The notes: generated from the letters alone by a model not told the origin. Positions 17,762-28,400 are shown, counted from the stretch's first letter. The stretch is 42,373 nucleotides of DNA from Bacillus sp. N13C7 (GCF_026790065.1 NZ_JALAMO010000008.1:1-42373), one strand, 5' to 3'. Made by a program: numbers and translations.

Positions 17762-18853
17762 ATGCGAATTGCAATAAGCGGAGGCGGTACAGGGGGACAC
17801 ATTTATCCTGCTCTTGCCTTTATTAAAGAAGTCCAGCGCCGTCATCCTAATGTGGAATTTTTATATATCGGTACAGAAAACGGCCTTGAGAAAAAAATTG
17901 TTGAGCGGGAGAATATACCATTTCGTTCAATTGAGATTACAGGATTTAAAAGAAAGCTGTCGTTTGAAAACGTCAAAACTGTGATGCGTTTTCTGAAGGG
18001 CGTCAAAAAGAGCAAATCGTATTTAGCGGAATTTAAACCTGATGCCGTGATTGGAACGGGCGGCTACGTATGCGGGCCGGTTGTCTATGCCGCTGCAAAG
18101 ATGGGAATTCCGACTATCGTGCATGAACAAAACAGCCTTCCGGGCATCACGAATAAGTTTCTTTCAAAATATGTTAATAAAGTAGCGATCTGTTTTGAAG
18201 AAGCAAAATCACATTTTCCTAGCGAGAAAGTTGTATTTACGGGAAACCCGAGAGCCTCTGAAGTCGTCTCAATAAAGACGGGCCGATCAATGGCGGAATT
18301 TGGGCTTTCTGAAGAGAAAAAAACGGTCTTAATCTTCGGCGGAAGCCGAGGCGCTGCACCGATAAACCGAGCTGTCATTGATATGCAGGAAGCGCTGAAG
18401 TCAAGAGACTACCAAGTGCTGTATATCACCGGTGAAGTTCACTATGAAAAAGTGATGAATGAGCTGAAAAGCAAGGGTGCCGCTGAGAATATGGTCACAA
18501 AGCCGTTTCTTCATCAAATGCCAGAGTATTTAAAGGCTATTGATGTCATTGTGGCCAGAGCTGGTGCAACGACGATTGCCGAAATTACTGCTCTCGGAAT
18601 CCCAAGTGTGCTGATTCCAAGCCCATATGTAACAGCGAATCACCAGGAGGTCAATGCGAGATCTCTCGGCCAGCATGATGCAGCCATTGTTCTGAAAGAA
18701 ACAGAGCTCAGCGGAGAAAAGCTGATTGAAGCGCTTGACCGGATTGTACTGAATGAGCAAACGTTAAAGGAAATGAGCGAACGGACAAAGTCACTCGGTG
18801 TTCCTGACGCGGCTGCCCGTTTATACAGCGTACTCGAAGAATTGAAAAAATAA
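17762..18853 (+). CDS. murG: MurNAc-pentapeptide-PP-undecaprenol GlcNAc transferase MurG
   Basis: 363-aa peripheral membrane GT-B glycosyltransferase that converts lipid I to lipid II. The N-terminal G-loop [13 protein letters not shown] is at residues 7-19, a second G-loop GTGGYVCGP follows near 100, and the UDP-GlcNAc site includes FGGSRGA and [22 protein letters not shown] before ATG 17762. It starts 118 nt after spoVE, behind a hairpin. Confidence 0.97.
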   Translation: MRIAISGGGTGGHIYPALAFIKEVQRRHPNVEFLYIGTENGLEKKIVERENIPFRSIEITGFKRKLSFENVKTVMRFLKGVKKSKSYLAEFKPDAVIGTGGYVCGPVVYAAAKMGIPTIVHEQNSLPGITNKFLSKYVNKVAICFEEAKSHFPSEKVVFTGNPRASEVVSIKTGRSMAEFGLSEEKKTVLIFGGSRGAAPINRAVIDMQEALKSRDYQVLYITGEVHYEKVMNELKSKGAAENMVTKPFLHQMPEYLKAIDVIVARAGATTIAEITALGIPSVLIPSPYVTANHQEVNARSLGQHDAAIVLKETELSGEKLIEALDRIVLNEQTLKEMSERTKSLGVPDAAARLYSVLEELKK

Positions 18854-18884
18854 TAGAAAAGCAAATGGAATGCGGAGGTTTACG

Positions 18885-19796
18885 ATGGAGAAAGTGATAC
18901 AGGAATTAAAAGAACGCGAAGTCGGCAAGGTTCTTGCAAATGAGCCGCTCGCGAATCATACAACGATGAAAATCGGCGGACCTGCGGATGTATTGGTCAT
19001 TCCAAGCAGTGTAGATGCTGTCAAAGATATTATGGACATAATTAAAAAGTATGATGTGAAGTGGACAGTCATTGGCCGCGGATCAAACCTTCTTGTTTTA
19101 GATGAGGGAATCAGAGGCGTTGTGATTAAGCTGGGCGCGGGCCTTGACCATTTGGAGCTTGACGGGGAACAAGTGACGGTCGGAGGCGGCTATTCAGTGG
19201 TCCGTCTTGCTACATCATTGAGCAAAAAAGGCCTGTCCGGGCTGGAATTTGCTGCAGGCATTCCGGGATCGGTCGGCGGAGCGGTTTATATGAATGCCGG
19301 CGCTCATGGTTCTGACATGAGCGAGATCCTTGTCAAAGCACATATTTTATTTGAAGATGGCACGATTGAGTGGCTGACAAATGAGCAGATGGATTTCAGC
19401 TACAGAACATCTATATTGCAAAACAAACGACCGGGCGTTTGCCTTGAAGCTGTTCTGCAGCTGGAGCAAAAGGATAAGGAATCAATCGTTCAGCAAATGC
19501 AAAGCAATAAAGACTACAGAAAAAATACACAGCCGTATTCAAGCCCTTGTGCGGGAAGCATTTTCAGAAATCCGCTTCCAAATCATGCCGGAAACCTTGT
19601 AGAAAAAGCAGGCTTAAAAGGATATCAAATCGGCGGTGCAAAGATATCGGAGATGCACGGAAACTTCATTGTCAATGCGGGGGGAGCATCAGCAAAAGAT
19701 GTCCTTGATCTCATTGACCATGTGAAAAAGACAATCCGTGAAAAATACGAGATTGATATGCACACAGAGGTTGAAATCATCGGCGGAAATCGCTGA
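18885..19796 (+). CDS. murB: UDP-N-acetylenolpyruvoylglucosamine reductase
   Basis: 303-aa FAD-dependent enzyme that reduces UDP-GlcNAc-enolpyruvate to UDP-MurNAc with NADPH. FAD-binding motifs IGRGSNLLV and [19 protein letters not shown] are present. Ser225, in [10 protein letters not shown], is the expected proton donor. The length matches the short-insert MurB type of Firmicutes. ATG 18885 has SD GCGGAGG with 6-nt spacing; an in-frame start at 18870 lies upstream of that SD and is rejected. Confidence 0.97.
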   Translation: MEKVIQELKEREVGKVLANEPLANHTTMKIGGPADVLVIPSSVDAVKDIMDIIKKYDVKWTVIGRGSNLLVLDEGIRGVVIKLGAGLDHLELDGEQVTVGGGYSVVRLATSLSKKGLSGLEFAAGIPGSVGGAVYMNAGAHGSDMSEILVKAHILFEDGTIEWLTNEQMDFSYRTSILQNKRPGVCLEAVLQLEQKDKESIVQQMQSNKDYRKNTQPYSSPCAGSIFRNPLPNHAGNLVEKAGLKGYQIGGAKISEMHGNFIVNAGGASAKDVLDLIDHVKKTIREKYEIDMHTEVEIIGGNR

Positions 19797-19842
19797 TTCA
19801 AGTTCTGGCTGAAGCTGTTCATATGATATACTGTAAGCAAAC

Positions 19843-19875
19843 GACAAACGGCATCATAGTATGCCGTTTGTTTTG
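19843..19875 (+). terminator. terminator after murB
   Basis: 11-bp stem ACAAACGGCAT / ATGCCGTTTGT (19844-19854 with 19861-19871), 6-nt loop, then TTT. The T run is short, so partial read-through to divIB is likely. Confidence 0.75.
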
Positions 19876-19924
19876 GAATAGACAGACTTTAACAGCTGTT
19901 TCATTTGAATGAGGTGAACAGGCA

Positions 19925-20716
19925 ATGAACCCGGGTCATGACCAAGAAAAAATCGTAAACATTGAAGAACGGATACCTAAAATTAAAGAGCAGAGAAAAC
20001 AGAAGGCAAACCGCCGTCTTATTTCATTTATTATGCTCTTTTTTATTATGGTGCTGATCATTGTGTATCTGCAGACGCCAATCAGTAAAGTATCAACCAT
20101 CTCTGTTACAGGGAATGAGAATGTATCGAAAAAGGAAATTATTGAACTTTCCGATATCAACAGCGGAGATACAGAGTTTTGGAGTTTGGACAAGACTAAA
20201 ACAGAAAAGAAGATTCAGCAAAATAAATTAGTCAAAAAAGCGGAGATCAGCAAATCGCTTCCTAATAAAATCAACATTGCAATCGAAGAATATAAAGCGA
20301 TTGCTTATTTAGAAAAAGACGATGTGTACTATGAAGTGCTTGAAAACGGTTCAGTTCTGCCAAACGAAGTAACGCCGGATGATGCAGGGCCCATTTTGGT
20401 CAATTGGACAAACGCAAAAAAACGCTCACAAATGGCCAAGCAGCTCGATGCATTGTCAAGTTCGTTAAAACAGTCAATTTCAGAGATTTACTATACGCCT
20501 GTAAAAATGGATCAAAACCGTATTAAATTGTATATGAACGACGGTTATGTTGTCACTGCGTCAATAAAAACCTTTGCCGACCGAATGAAAACATACCCTT
20601 CTATCATTTCACAGCTGAGTAGCAATAAAAAAGGAATTATTCATTTGGAAGTGGCCACTTATTTTGAAGAGTTTGGAAAAAACGATAAAGCTGCTAAAAA
20701 GGAAGATGAAAATTGA
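19925..20716 (+). CDS. divIB: cell division protein DivIB (FtsQ homologue)
   Basis: 263-aa bitopic divisome protein. Basic cytoplasmic tail (1-30), membrane helix about 31-50, then an extracellular POTRA domain (from KVSTISVTGNENVSKKEI) and the FtsQ/DivIB beta domain. In the family it stabilises FtsL-DivIC and is needed at high temperature and for sporulation septation. GAGGTG SD before ATG 19925. The C-terminus is Lys/Asp/Glu rich. Its stop overlaps the TTG start of ylxW. Confidence 0.95.
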   Translation: MNPGHDQEKIVNIEERIPKIKEQRKQKANRRLISFIMLFFIMVLIIVYLQTPISKVSTISVTGNENVSKKEIIELSDINSGDTEFWSLDKTKTEKKIQQNKLVKKAEISKSLPNKINIAIEEYKAIAYLEKDDVYYEVLENGSVLPNEVTPDDAGPILVNWTNAKKRSQMAKQLDALSSSLKQSISEIYYTPVKMDQNRIKLYMNDGYVVTASIKTFADRMKTYPSIISQLSSNKKGIIHLEVATYFEEFGKNDKAAKKEDEN

Positions 20717-21408
20717 GGGGCAAATCAGCAGTCCTTCTTTCTTTGATTATGCTTATCGCAGGCTTTTTGATTTCATTTTCATTTCAAATGACAAAAGAAA
20801 ACAACAAAAGCGCGGCTGAGACGGAAGAGTGGAAAAAAGAATATGCGCTGAGAGATGAACTTCTGAAACAGGAGAAAGAAAATAAGAATCTTGAAAAAGA
20901 GTTGTATCAAAAGCAGAACAAAGTCCGTCAGGCGGAAAATAAGCTGAAGAAAGAAAAGACGGAATACTACAATGTCCTCGAAGATACAGAAAAATACAGA
21001 ATGTATATTGGGGAAGTCGGTGTGCAGGGAAAGGGTGTTGAGGTCACCTTGGAAGATGCGTCGTATATACCGGAAGGGGAGAATGTGAACAGTTACATCG
21101 TTCACGAAAGCCATCTCTTCCAAGTGGTAAACGAACTGTATATCTCGGGTGCGGCGGCCGTCGCCGTTAATGGCCAGCGTTTGACACATGATTCCTATAT
21201 CAAGTGCAACGGTCCTGTGGTAACGGTAGACGGAGTGCAGCATCCAGCTCCGTTTACAATATCCGCTATAGGAGATCCTGATGTCCTGCTGCCTTCGTTA
21301 AATATAGCAGGGGGCCTGATCGACCAGCTGTCAATGGATCATATTTCAGTTTCCGCAGAAAAAGAGAAAAACGTACAAATGAAACCGATTCTGAAAACGA
21401 AGGAATGA
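20713..21408 (+). CDS. ylxW: DUF881 membrane-anchored protein YlxW
   Basis: 231-aa protein with an N-terminal signal anchor (LLSLIMLIAGFLISFSF, about 8-26), a coiled coil at about 35-95 (Glu/Lys/Gln heptads), and an extracytoplasmic DUF881 domain. Function unknown. The TTG start at 20713 overlaps the divIB TGA and follows AAAGGAAG. It is a tandem paralogue of the next gene and is conserved between divIB and sbp in Bacillus, which suggests an envelope or division role. Confidence 0.85.
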   Translation: MRGKSAVLLSLIMLIAGFLISFSFQMTKENNKSAAETEEWKKEYALRDELLKQEKENKNLEKELYQKQNKVRQAENKLKKEKTEYYNVLEDTEKYRMYIGEVGVQGKGVEVTLEDASYIPEGENVNSYIVHESHLFQVVNELYISGAAAVAVNGQRLTHDSYIKCNGPVVTVDGVQHPAPFTISAIGDPDVLLPSLNIAGGLIDQLSMDHISVSAEKEKNVQMKPILKTKE

Positions 21409-21430
21409 CTCATAAAGCGGGTGAAACAGA

Positions 21431-22138
21431 TTGAAAATAAAACGTTCCTTTTTAAGCATCAGTGTGCTTATGGTCATCTTCGGCCTCATGATATCTGTTC
21501 AGTTTAATTCGTTAAAGCACCCTCAAGTCCGAGATACAAGAGACATGTGGGATATAAGGGAAGAGCTGACATCAGAGCAGAAGAAGCAGGAAAAGCTGCT
21601 GGCTGAAATAAACAAATATGATAAACTGCTGAATAGCTATTCGCAAAGCAAAGAAATGACAAAAGAAACCGCGCTCAATAATACTTTGCAAACCTTAAAA
21701 AAAACAGCCGGCATGACCGATATAACTGGTAGCGGAATTGTCATCACCATTTCCCCGCTTTTTTCTGAAAGCTTAACAGGAGAGCCGATCGAAAATCCGC
21801 CTCCGGATTTGCTGAAAAAGCTGATCAATGAACTCAACTCCTTCGGTGCAGAGCATATCTCGATTAATGAGCGAAGAGTTGTGAATCATACAGTTATAAG
21901 AGATATAAACGGCACAACAAAAATAGACGGATACGCACTTGACGATTATCCTTTAACAGTAAAAGTGCTCGCCGAAGATCCGGACATGCTGTACAGCAGA
22001 GTGAAGGGCTCCGGCCTTGAGGATCTCTTTGCATCTGAAAATTTAGCATTAAAAGCCGGTAAATCTGAAAGCAAGCTGACATTAAAAGCATATGACAGAC
22101 CATTGGATGTACAGCAGCTGAAACCGCTTAAAGACTGA
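21431..22138 (+). CDS. ylxX: DUF881 membrane-anchored protein YlxX
   Basis: 235-aa paralogue of YlxW with the same plan: signal anchor (FLSISVLMVIFGLMISV, about 6-22), short coiled coil (about 40-75), DUF881 domain with GSGIVITI and AEHISINERRVVNHT. Function unknown. TTG start at 21431 with a weak GCGGGTG SD. Lies 22 nt after ylxW and 17 nt before sbp, so it is probably in one operon with both. Confidence 0.85.
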   Translation: MKIKRSFLSISVLMVIFGLMISVQFNSLKHPQVRDTRDMWDIREELTSEQKKQEKLLAEINKYDKLLNSYSQSKEMTKETALNNTLQTLKKTAGMTDITGSGIVITISPLFSESLTGEPIENPPPDLLKKLINELNSFGAEHISINERRVVNHTVIRDINGTTKIDGYALDDYPLTVKVLAEDPDMLYSRVKGSGLEDLFASENLALKAGKSESKLTLKAYDRPLDVQQLKPLKD

Positions 22139-22155
22139 AAAGGAGGAGAATTGTC

Positions 22156-22521
22156 ATGTGGCTGCCCGTGCTGGGGCTTGTACTCGGAATAGCAATTGGA
22201 CTGATGACAAACTTAACGATACCGAGTGAATACTCAAACTATTTATCGCTTGCGGTGCTTGCCGCACTTGATACATTAATCGGCGGAATCAGGGCTCATT
22301 TACAAGGTACATATGATGAAATGGTATTTGTTTCCGGTTTCTTTTTTAATATTATACTGGCAATAAGTTTAGCTTTTCTGGGAGTTCATCTTGGTGTAGA
22401 CTTGTATTTAGCAGGTATATTTGCATTTGGAGTCAGATTATTTCAGAATATAGCCGTGATCAGAAGAAATCTACTAACAAAGTGGACTCTTTCTAAAAAA
22501 AATAAAAAAAATGTGATATAA
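22156..22521 (+). CDS. sbp: small basic protein Sbp (DUF1290)
   Basis: 121-aa integral membrane protein of the small-basic-protein family, always found near ftsA in Bacillus. Three to four hydrophobic segments and a very basic C-terminus (RRNLLTKWTLSKKNKKN). Molecular role unknown. AGGAGG SD before ATG 22156. The SigH promoter for ftsA begins at the end of its stop codon. Confidence 0.9.
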   Translation: MWLPVLGLVLGIAIGLMTNLTIPSEYSNYLSLAVLAALDTLIGGIRAHLQGTYDEMVFVSGFFFNIILAISLAFLGVHLGVDLYLAGIFAFGVRLFQNIAVIRRNLLTKWTLSKKNKKNVI

Positions 22522-22522
22522 A

Positions 22523-22549
22523 AGAGGATATACATAGGATATAACGAAT
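22523..22549 (+). promoter_or_regulatory. SigH promoter of ftsAZ
   Basis: AGAGGATAT (22523-22531) fits the SigH -35 RnAGGAwWW, followed by an 11-bp spacer and AACGAAT (22543-22549), which fits the -10 RnnGAAT. Every defined base matches. ftsAZ of B. subtilis is known to have a SigH promoter that raises FtsZ at sporulation onset. Confidence 0.85.
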
Positions 22550-22633
22550 ATTTTCAATAAACATAAATTGTGAAAACCGCATAAGGAATATTCCGTTGTT
22601 ATTTTTTGTTACACACTTGTAAAGCCACATTCA

Positions 22634-22662
22634 TTGTATTGTTGTTCCGCAAATAATAGAAT
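22634..22662 (+). promoter_or_regulatory. SigA-type promoter of ftsAZ
   Basis: TTGTAT (22634-22639), 17-bp spacer, TAGAAT (22657-22662). It lies 34 bp before the ftsA ATG and would be the proximal vegetative promoter. Confidence 0.6.
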
Positions 22663-22695
22663 AGAAATGATCGAAATGTGAGGAGGTGCCATAGA

Positions 22696-24018
22696 ATGAA
22701 CAACAATGAACTTTACGTCAGTCTTGACATCGGTACGTCCAATACAAAAGTGATCGTCGGAGAAATGACAGATGATTCCCTTAATATTATCGGTGTGGGA
22801 AATGTACCGTCTGAGGGGTTGAAAAAAGGCTCAATCGTTGATATAGATGAGACCGTTCATTCTATAAGAAAAGCGTTTGACCAAGCTGAAAGAATGGTAG
22901 GTTTTCCGCTTAGAAAAGCTATTGTCGGCGTTAATGGAAATTATATCAATATTCAAGATACAAACGGTGTTGTAGCAGTTTCCAGCGAAAATAAAGAAAT
23001 TCAGGTTGAAGATGTACGCCGTGTCATGGAGGCGGCACAGGTTGTTTCAGTACCGCACGAACAGCTGATTGTCGACGTCATTCCTAAACAGTTTATCGTA
23101 GATGGAAGAGATGAAATCACCGACCCGAAAAAAATGCTGGGTGTGCGTTTAGAAGTAGAGGGCACCCTGATCACCGGTTCAAAAACAATCTTACATAACT
23201 TGCTTCGCTGTGTTGAAAGAGCCGGTATTGAAATAACTGATATTTGTCTTCAACCGCTGGCAGCCGGTTCTGCTGCATTGTCAAAAGACGAGAAAAACCT
23301 TGGTGTGGCTCTCATTGATATTGGGGGAGGGTCAACAACCATCGCCGTATTCCAAAACGGACATCTCACTTCTACCCGTGTCATTCCTCTCGGAGGCGAA
23401 AATATCACCAAAGATATCTCCATCGGATTGAGAACGTCAACAGAAGAAGCAGAACGCGTGAAAAAGCAATTTGGACATGCCTACTATGACGAAGCCTCGG
23501 AAGATGAGGTCTTCGAGGTAACCGTGATAGGCACCAATCAAAAACAAACATTTACACAACAGGAAACAGCGAATATCATTGAAGCAAGAGTAGAAGAGAT
23601 TCTTGAAATTGTTTCAGAAGAGCTTCGCATTATGGGAATTACCGATCTGCCGGGAGGCTTCGTGCTGACAGGGGGACAAGCAGCAATGCCTGGTGTCATG
23701 TCTTTGGCACAGGATGTGCTGCAAAACAATGTCAGAGTGGCAAGCCCGAATTATATCGGTGTAAGAGATCCTCAATATATGACGGGAGTGGGCCTGATCC
23801 AATTCGCCTGCCGAAATGCAAGAATTCAAGGCAGAAAAATAGGCTTCAAGATGCCTGAAGAAGCGATACAGGAAATTGCAGTCACATCATCAGAGGAACA
23901 AGAGCAGCATCATCACCAAAATGAGGTGCAGCAGCGGCCAAAAGGAAAACAAAAAACACAAGCCGAACATAATAAACAGAGCAAAATGAAAAAATTATTA
24001 AGCATGTTTTGGGAATAG
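22696..24018 (+). CDS. ftsA: cell division protein FtsA
   Basis: 440-aa actin-like ATPase that tethers FtsZ to the membrane. Phosphate-1 motif DIGTSNTK near residue 11, phosphate-2 LIDIGGGSTT and the adenosine motif LTGGQAAMPG are present. A hydrophilic linker (rich in Glu, Gln and His) leads to the C-terminal amphipathic membrane helix KMKKLLSMFWE. ATG 22696 has the SD AGGAGGTG; an upstream in-frame start at 22678 precedes the SD and is rejected. Forms the ftsA-ftsZ operon. Confidence 0.97.
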   Translation: MNNNELYVSLDIGTSNTKVIVGEMTDDSLNIIGVGNVPSEGLKKGSIVDIDETVHSIRKAFDQAERMVGFPLRKAIVGVNGNYINIQDTNGVVAVSSENKEIQVEDVRRVMEAAQVVSVPHEQLIVDVIPKQFIVDGRDEITDPKKMLGVRLEVEGTLITGSKTILHNLLRCVERAGIEITDICLQPLAAGSAALSKDEKNLGVALIDIGGGSTTIAVFQNGHLTSTRVIPLGGENITKDISIGLRTSTEEAERVKKQFGHAYYDEASEDEVFEVTVIGTNQKQTFTQQETANIIEARVEEILEIVSEELRIMGITDLPGGFVLTGGQAAMPGVMSLAQDVLQNNVRVASPNYIGVRDPQYMTGVGLIQFACRNARIQGRKIGFKMPEEAIQEIAVTSSEEQEQHHHQNEVQQRPKGKQKTQAEHNKQSKMKKLLSMFWE

Positions 24019-24053
24019 ATAGATAGTCATTCGGCAGATTAGGAGGATTTAGC

Positions 24054-25202
24054 ATGTTGGAGTTCGAAACAAACATAGACGGCTTAGCATCAATTAAAGT
24101 AATCGGAGTAGGAGGCGGCGGTAACAACGCTGTCAACCGAATGATTGAAAATGAAGTGCAAGGAGTAGAGTACATCGCGGTAAACACGGACGCTCAAGCT
24201 CTTAACCTGTCAAAAGCAGAAGTGAAAATGCAAATCGGCGCAAAGCTGACTAGAGGATTGGGAGCAGGTGCGAATCCGGAAGTCGGAAAAAAAGCCGCTG
24301 AAGAAAGCAAAGAACAGATTGAAGAAGCGTTAAAAGGCGCTGACATGGTATTCGTGACAGCTGGCATGGGCGGCGGAACAGGAACAGGTGCCGCACCGGT
24401 TATCGCACAAATCGCGAAAGACTTAGGTGCATTAACAGTCGGAGTCGTCACAAGACCGTTTACATTTGAAGGACGCAAAAGACAGCTTCAGGCTGCAGGC
24501 GGAATCACAGCAATGAAGGAAGCGGTGGATACACTGATTGTGATCCCGAACGACCGTATCCTGGAAATTGTGGATAAAAACACGCCGATGCTTGAAGCAT
24601 TCCGTGAAGCCGATAACGTGCTCCGCCAAGGGGTTCAAGGCATTTCAGACTTGATTGCCACACCTGGTCTTATCAATCTGGACTTTGCTGATGTGAAAAC
24701 AATCATGTCAAACAAAGGATCTGCTTTGATGGGTATCGGTATTGCAACTGGAGAAAACCGCGCAGCAGAAGCGGCGAAAAAAGCCATCTCCAGCCCGCTT
24801 CTTGAAGCGGCCATTGACGGTGCACAAGGCGTCCTTATGAACATCACTGGGGGAACAAACCTCAGCCTATATGAAGTTCAGGAAGCAGCGGACATTGTCG
24901 CTTCGGCGTCTGACCAAGACGTAAACATGATTTTCGGTTCTGTTATTAATGAAAATCTAAAAGACGAGATTGTGGTGACAGTGATTGCGACTGGTTTTAT
25001 CGAACAAGAGAAGGACGTGACGAAACCTCAGCGTCCAAGCTTAAACCAAAGCATCAAAAACCATAATCAAAGTGTTCCAAAGCGTGAGCCAAAACGTGAG
25101 GAGCCTCAGCAACAAAGCACAGTAAGCCGTCATAACTCACAGCCGGCTGATGATACGCTTGACATCCCGACATTCTTAAGAAACCGTAACAAACGCGGCT
25201 AA
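24054..25202 (+). CDS. ftsZ: cell division GTPase FtsZ
   Basis: 382-aa tubulin homologue that forms the Z ring. The N-terminal GTP-binding core includes [13 protein letters not shown] and the tubulin signature GMGGGTGTG at 104-112. The T7 synergy loop is NLDFADVK. A variable Gln/Lys/Arg-rich linker (about 315-365) leads to the conserved C-terminal peptide [13 protein letters not shown] that binds FtsA, SepF and other partners. AGGAGGA SD, 36 nt after ftsA. Confidence 0.98.
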   Translation: MLEFETNIDGLASIKVIGVGGGGNNAVNRMIENEVQGVEYIAVNTDAQALNLSKAEVKMQIGAKLTRGLGAGANPEVGKKAAEESKEQIEEALKGADMVFVTAGMGGGTGTGAAPVIAQIAKDLGALTVGVVTRPFTFEGRKRQLQAAGGITAMKEAVDTLIVIPNDRILEIVDKNTPMLEAFREADNVLRQGVQGISDLIATPGLINLDFADVKTIMSNKGSALMGIGIATGENRAAEAAKKAISSPLLEAAIDGAQGVLMNITGGTNLSLYEVQEAADIVASASDQDVNMIFGSVINENLKDEIVVTVIATGFIEQEKDVTKPQRPSLNQSIKNHNQSVPKREPKREEPQQQSTVSRHNSQPADDTLDIPTFLRNRNKRG

Positions 25203-25205
25203 TGT

Positions 25206-25245
25206 AAAGGACAAAATCGTTTTCGATTTTGTCCTTTTTGTTTTC
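25206..25245 (+). terminator. terminator after ftsZ
   Basis: Perfect 14-bp stem AAAGGACAAAATCG / CGATTTTGTCCTTT (25206-25219 with 25224-25237), TTTT loop, followed by TTGTTTT. Confidence 0.93.
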
Positions 25246-25377
25246 TCCAAAACCTTTCTTCTCGTAAAGTCTATTCTCTTTCTTCCTTCACAGAGCAACA
25301 AATTGTGCCATTAGATCTATTTTCACCCTGTGACGATTTTATCATTTTCATATATATGGAAAATAAATGACATAAAA

Positions 25378-25402
25378 CGACAATATCTGTATTACAGATT
25401 GT
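25378..25402 (+). repeat. inverted repeat upstream of bpr
   Basis: GACAA-ta-TCTGTA / TACAGA-TTGTC, a near-perfect dyad about 100 bp before bpr. There is no T run, so an operator is more likely than a terminator. The 297-bp gap otherwise holds the ftsZ terminator and AT-rich sequence in which I could not place a convincing promoter. Confidence 0.55.
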
Positions 25403-25499
25403 CTACAGTTAACGTACAACGATGTTCTGACAAACCATTCATTTTTAAAAGGAGGGACGACATTTTTTTACAAAGCATTTTGAAAAAGGGGGATAAAAA

Positions 25500-28400
25500 A
25501 TGAGGAAAAAAACGAAAAACAGACTCATCAGCTCTGTTTTAAGTACGGTTGTTATCAGTTCACTGCTGTTTCCGGGTGCAGCCGGGGCAAGCAGCAAAGG
25601 CGCCTCATCTTCTGTTAAACAGGAGCTTCAAACTGCTGAATCTATTCAGAACAAGATTTCGAGTTCATTAAAGAAAAGTTTTAAAAAGAAAGAAAAAACG
25701 ACCTTTCTGATTAAATTTAAGGATCAAGCTGACACAGAAAAAGCGGCAAAAGCAGCAGTCAAAAAAGCGAAATCGAAGAAGCTGACTGCTGCTAAGACGG
25801 AATATCAAAAGCGTTCTGCCGTTGTGTCTTCCTTAAAAGTCACAGCCAATGAATCCCAGCAAGACGTTTTGAAATACTTGAACAGCCAGAAAAATAAAGG
25901 AAATGCATCCGATATACACCCTTATTATGTGGTGAACGGAATCGCTGTTCATGCCTCAAAAGAGGTTATGGAAAAAGTGGCGCAGTTCCCTGAAGTGGAA
26001 AAGGTGCTTCCAAATGAGAAACGGCAGCTTTTTAAGTCAACATCTCCATTTAATATGAAAAAAGCGCAAAAAGCTGTCAAAGCAACTGATGGTGTGGAAT
26101 GGAATGTTGACCAAATAGATGCACCGAAAGCTTGGGAACTTGGATACGATGGAACTGGCACGGTTGTCGCGTCCATTGATACCGGTGTGGAATGGAACCA
26201 TCCGGCGTTAAAAGAAAAATATCGCGGATATAATCCGGAAAATCCTGATGAGCCTGATCATGAACTGAACTGGTTTGATGCCGTTGCAGGAGAAGCAAGC
26301 CCTTATGATGATCTGGCTCACGGAACCCACGTGACAGGTACAATGGTGGGATCTGAACCTGATGGAACGAATCAAATCGGTGTAGCGCCTGGCGCAAAAT
26401 GGATTGCGGTTAAAGCATTCTCTGAAGATGGCGGTACTGATGCTGACATTTTGGAAGCTGGAGAATGGGTTTTAGCTCCAAAGGACGCAGAGGGAAATCC
26501 TCATCCTGAAATGGCTCCTGATGTTGTCAATAATTCATGGGGCGGCGGCTCAGGACTTGATGAATGGTACAGAGACATGGTCAATGCCTGGCGTGCGGCT
26601 GACATTTTCCCTGAGTTTTCAGCGGGAAACACGGATCTCTTTATTCCGGGCGGACCTGGTTCTATCGCAAACCCGGCAAACTATCCCGAATCGTTTGCAA
26701 CTGGAGCGACTGATATTAACAAAAAGCTCGCTGATTTTTCTCTCCAAGGGCCATCTCCATACGATGAAATTAAGCCGGAGATTTCAGCACCGGGCGTAAA
26801 TATCCGGTCTTCCGTTCCCGGCCAGACATATGAGGACGGATGGAACGGCACATCAATGGCGGGACCGCATGTGTCTGCTGTTGCCGCCCTGCTGAAACAG
26901 GCAGATGCCTCACTTTCTGTCGATGAGATGGAGGATATATTAACGAGCACGGCTGAACCGCTGACGGATTCAACATTTCCTGATTCACCGAATAACGGAT
27001 ATGGCCATGGGTTGGTGAACGCTTTTGATGCTGTATCAGCTGTTACAGATGGATTAGGAAAAGCAGAAGGACAAGTTTCTGTAGAAGGAGATGATCAAGA
27101 ACCTCCTGTCTATCAGCATGAGAAAGTAACAGAAGCCTATGAAGGCGCCAGCCTGCCTCTGACTTTGACAGCTGAAGACAATGTGAGTGTGACGTCAGTT
27201 AAACTGTCCTATAAGCTGGATCAAGGTGAATGGACAGAAGTAACGGCTAAACGAATCAGCGGTGATCACCTGAAAGGAACGTATCAGGCAGAGATTCCAA
27301 ACATAAAAGGACCTGCATTAAGCTATAAGTGGATAATCCAGGATTTTGGCGGCCATATCGTTAAGTCTGACACATACGATGTAACTGTGAAACCAAGCAT
27401 CACGGTGGGATACAAGCAGGACTTCGAAACTGCACCTGGCGGCTGGATTGCGAGCGGTACAAATAATAACTGGGAATGGGGAGTTCCGACAGCAGGCCCA
27501 ACTACAGCAGCATCAGGAGAAAAGGTATACGGAACAAACCTGTCAGGAAACTATGCCAACTCAGCAAACATGAATCTTATGATGCCTCCTGTTGCAGTGC
27601 CTGATGCAGGAAACCTGTTTCTTCAATTTAAGAGCTGGCACAATTTAGAAGGTGATTTTGATTACGGCTACGTTTTTGTTTTGCCAGAAGGTGAAAAGAA
27701 TTGGGAGCAGGCTGGTGTCTATAACGGAAAGACATCGAGCTGGACGGATGAAGAAATTGATTTATCCGCTTATAAAGGGCAAAACATTCAAGTGATGTTT
27801 AACCTTCAATCTGATGAAAGTATTGCAAAAGAGGGCTGGTACATTGATGATGTAATGCTTTCTGAGAAGTCGTCCGGAAAAAAAGCCAAAAAGAATAAGC
27901 TAGGTGTCGAAAAGCCATCAGGAAAACAAAAGAAAAAGCCGGTAAATCCGAAAAAAGCTAAACCATCGGCAAATACAGCGGTCAAACATCAGAATAAAGA
28001 TTTACAGCCTCATGTTTTGCCGGTTAGAGCGCAAGTCAGCGTGGTCGAAACAGGTAAATCAACATATTCAGATCAATCAACAGGGCAGTACAAGCTGACG
28101 CATAAAGCGGGAGATTATACGCTTATGGCAGAAGCGTACGGCTATCAATCGAAAACACAAAAAGTGTCTCTCCAGGCAGATCAAACGACACAAGCTAATT
28201 TTACGTTAGAGGAAATGAAGAAGGGGACATTAAAAGGTACGGTCATCAATAAAACGACAGGAGAGCCGGTTAAAGGCGCTTCCGTTTATGTTGTAGAGGA
28301 TGCTGCGGTTGAACCTGCTGCAACAAATGACAAAGGTGAATATACGCTTGAGGCCTATGAAGGCGCCTATACAATTAAGATCGCTGCACCGGGTTATTAC

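Noticed and set aside
20779..21243. 154-aa open frame antisense to ylxW
   Set aside because: Hydrophobic, Phe/Leu-rich shadow of the A/G-rich coiled-coil codons of ylxW; no SD and no recognisable domain.
27880..28010. Lys-rich stretch in bpr as a possible low-complexity repeat or frameshift
   Set aside because: Frame is continuous and flanked by recognisable domains; it reads as a normal interdomain linker.
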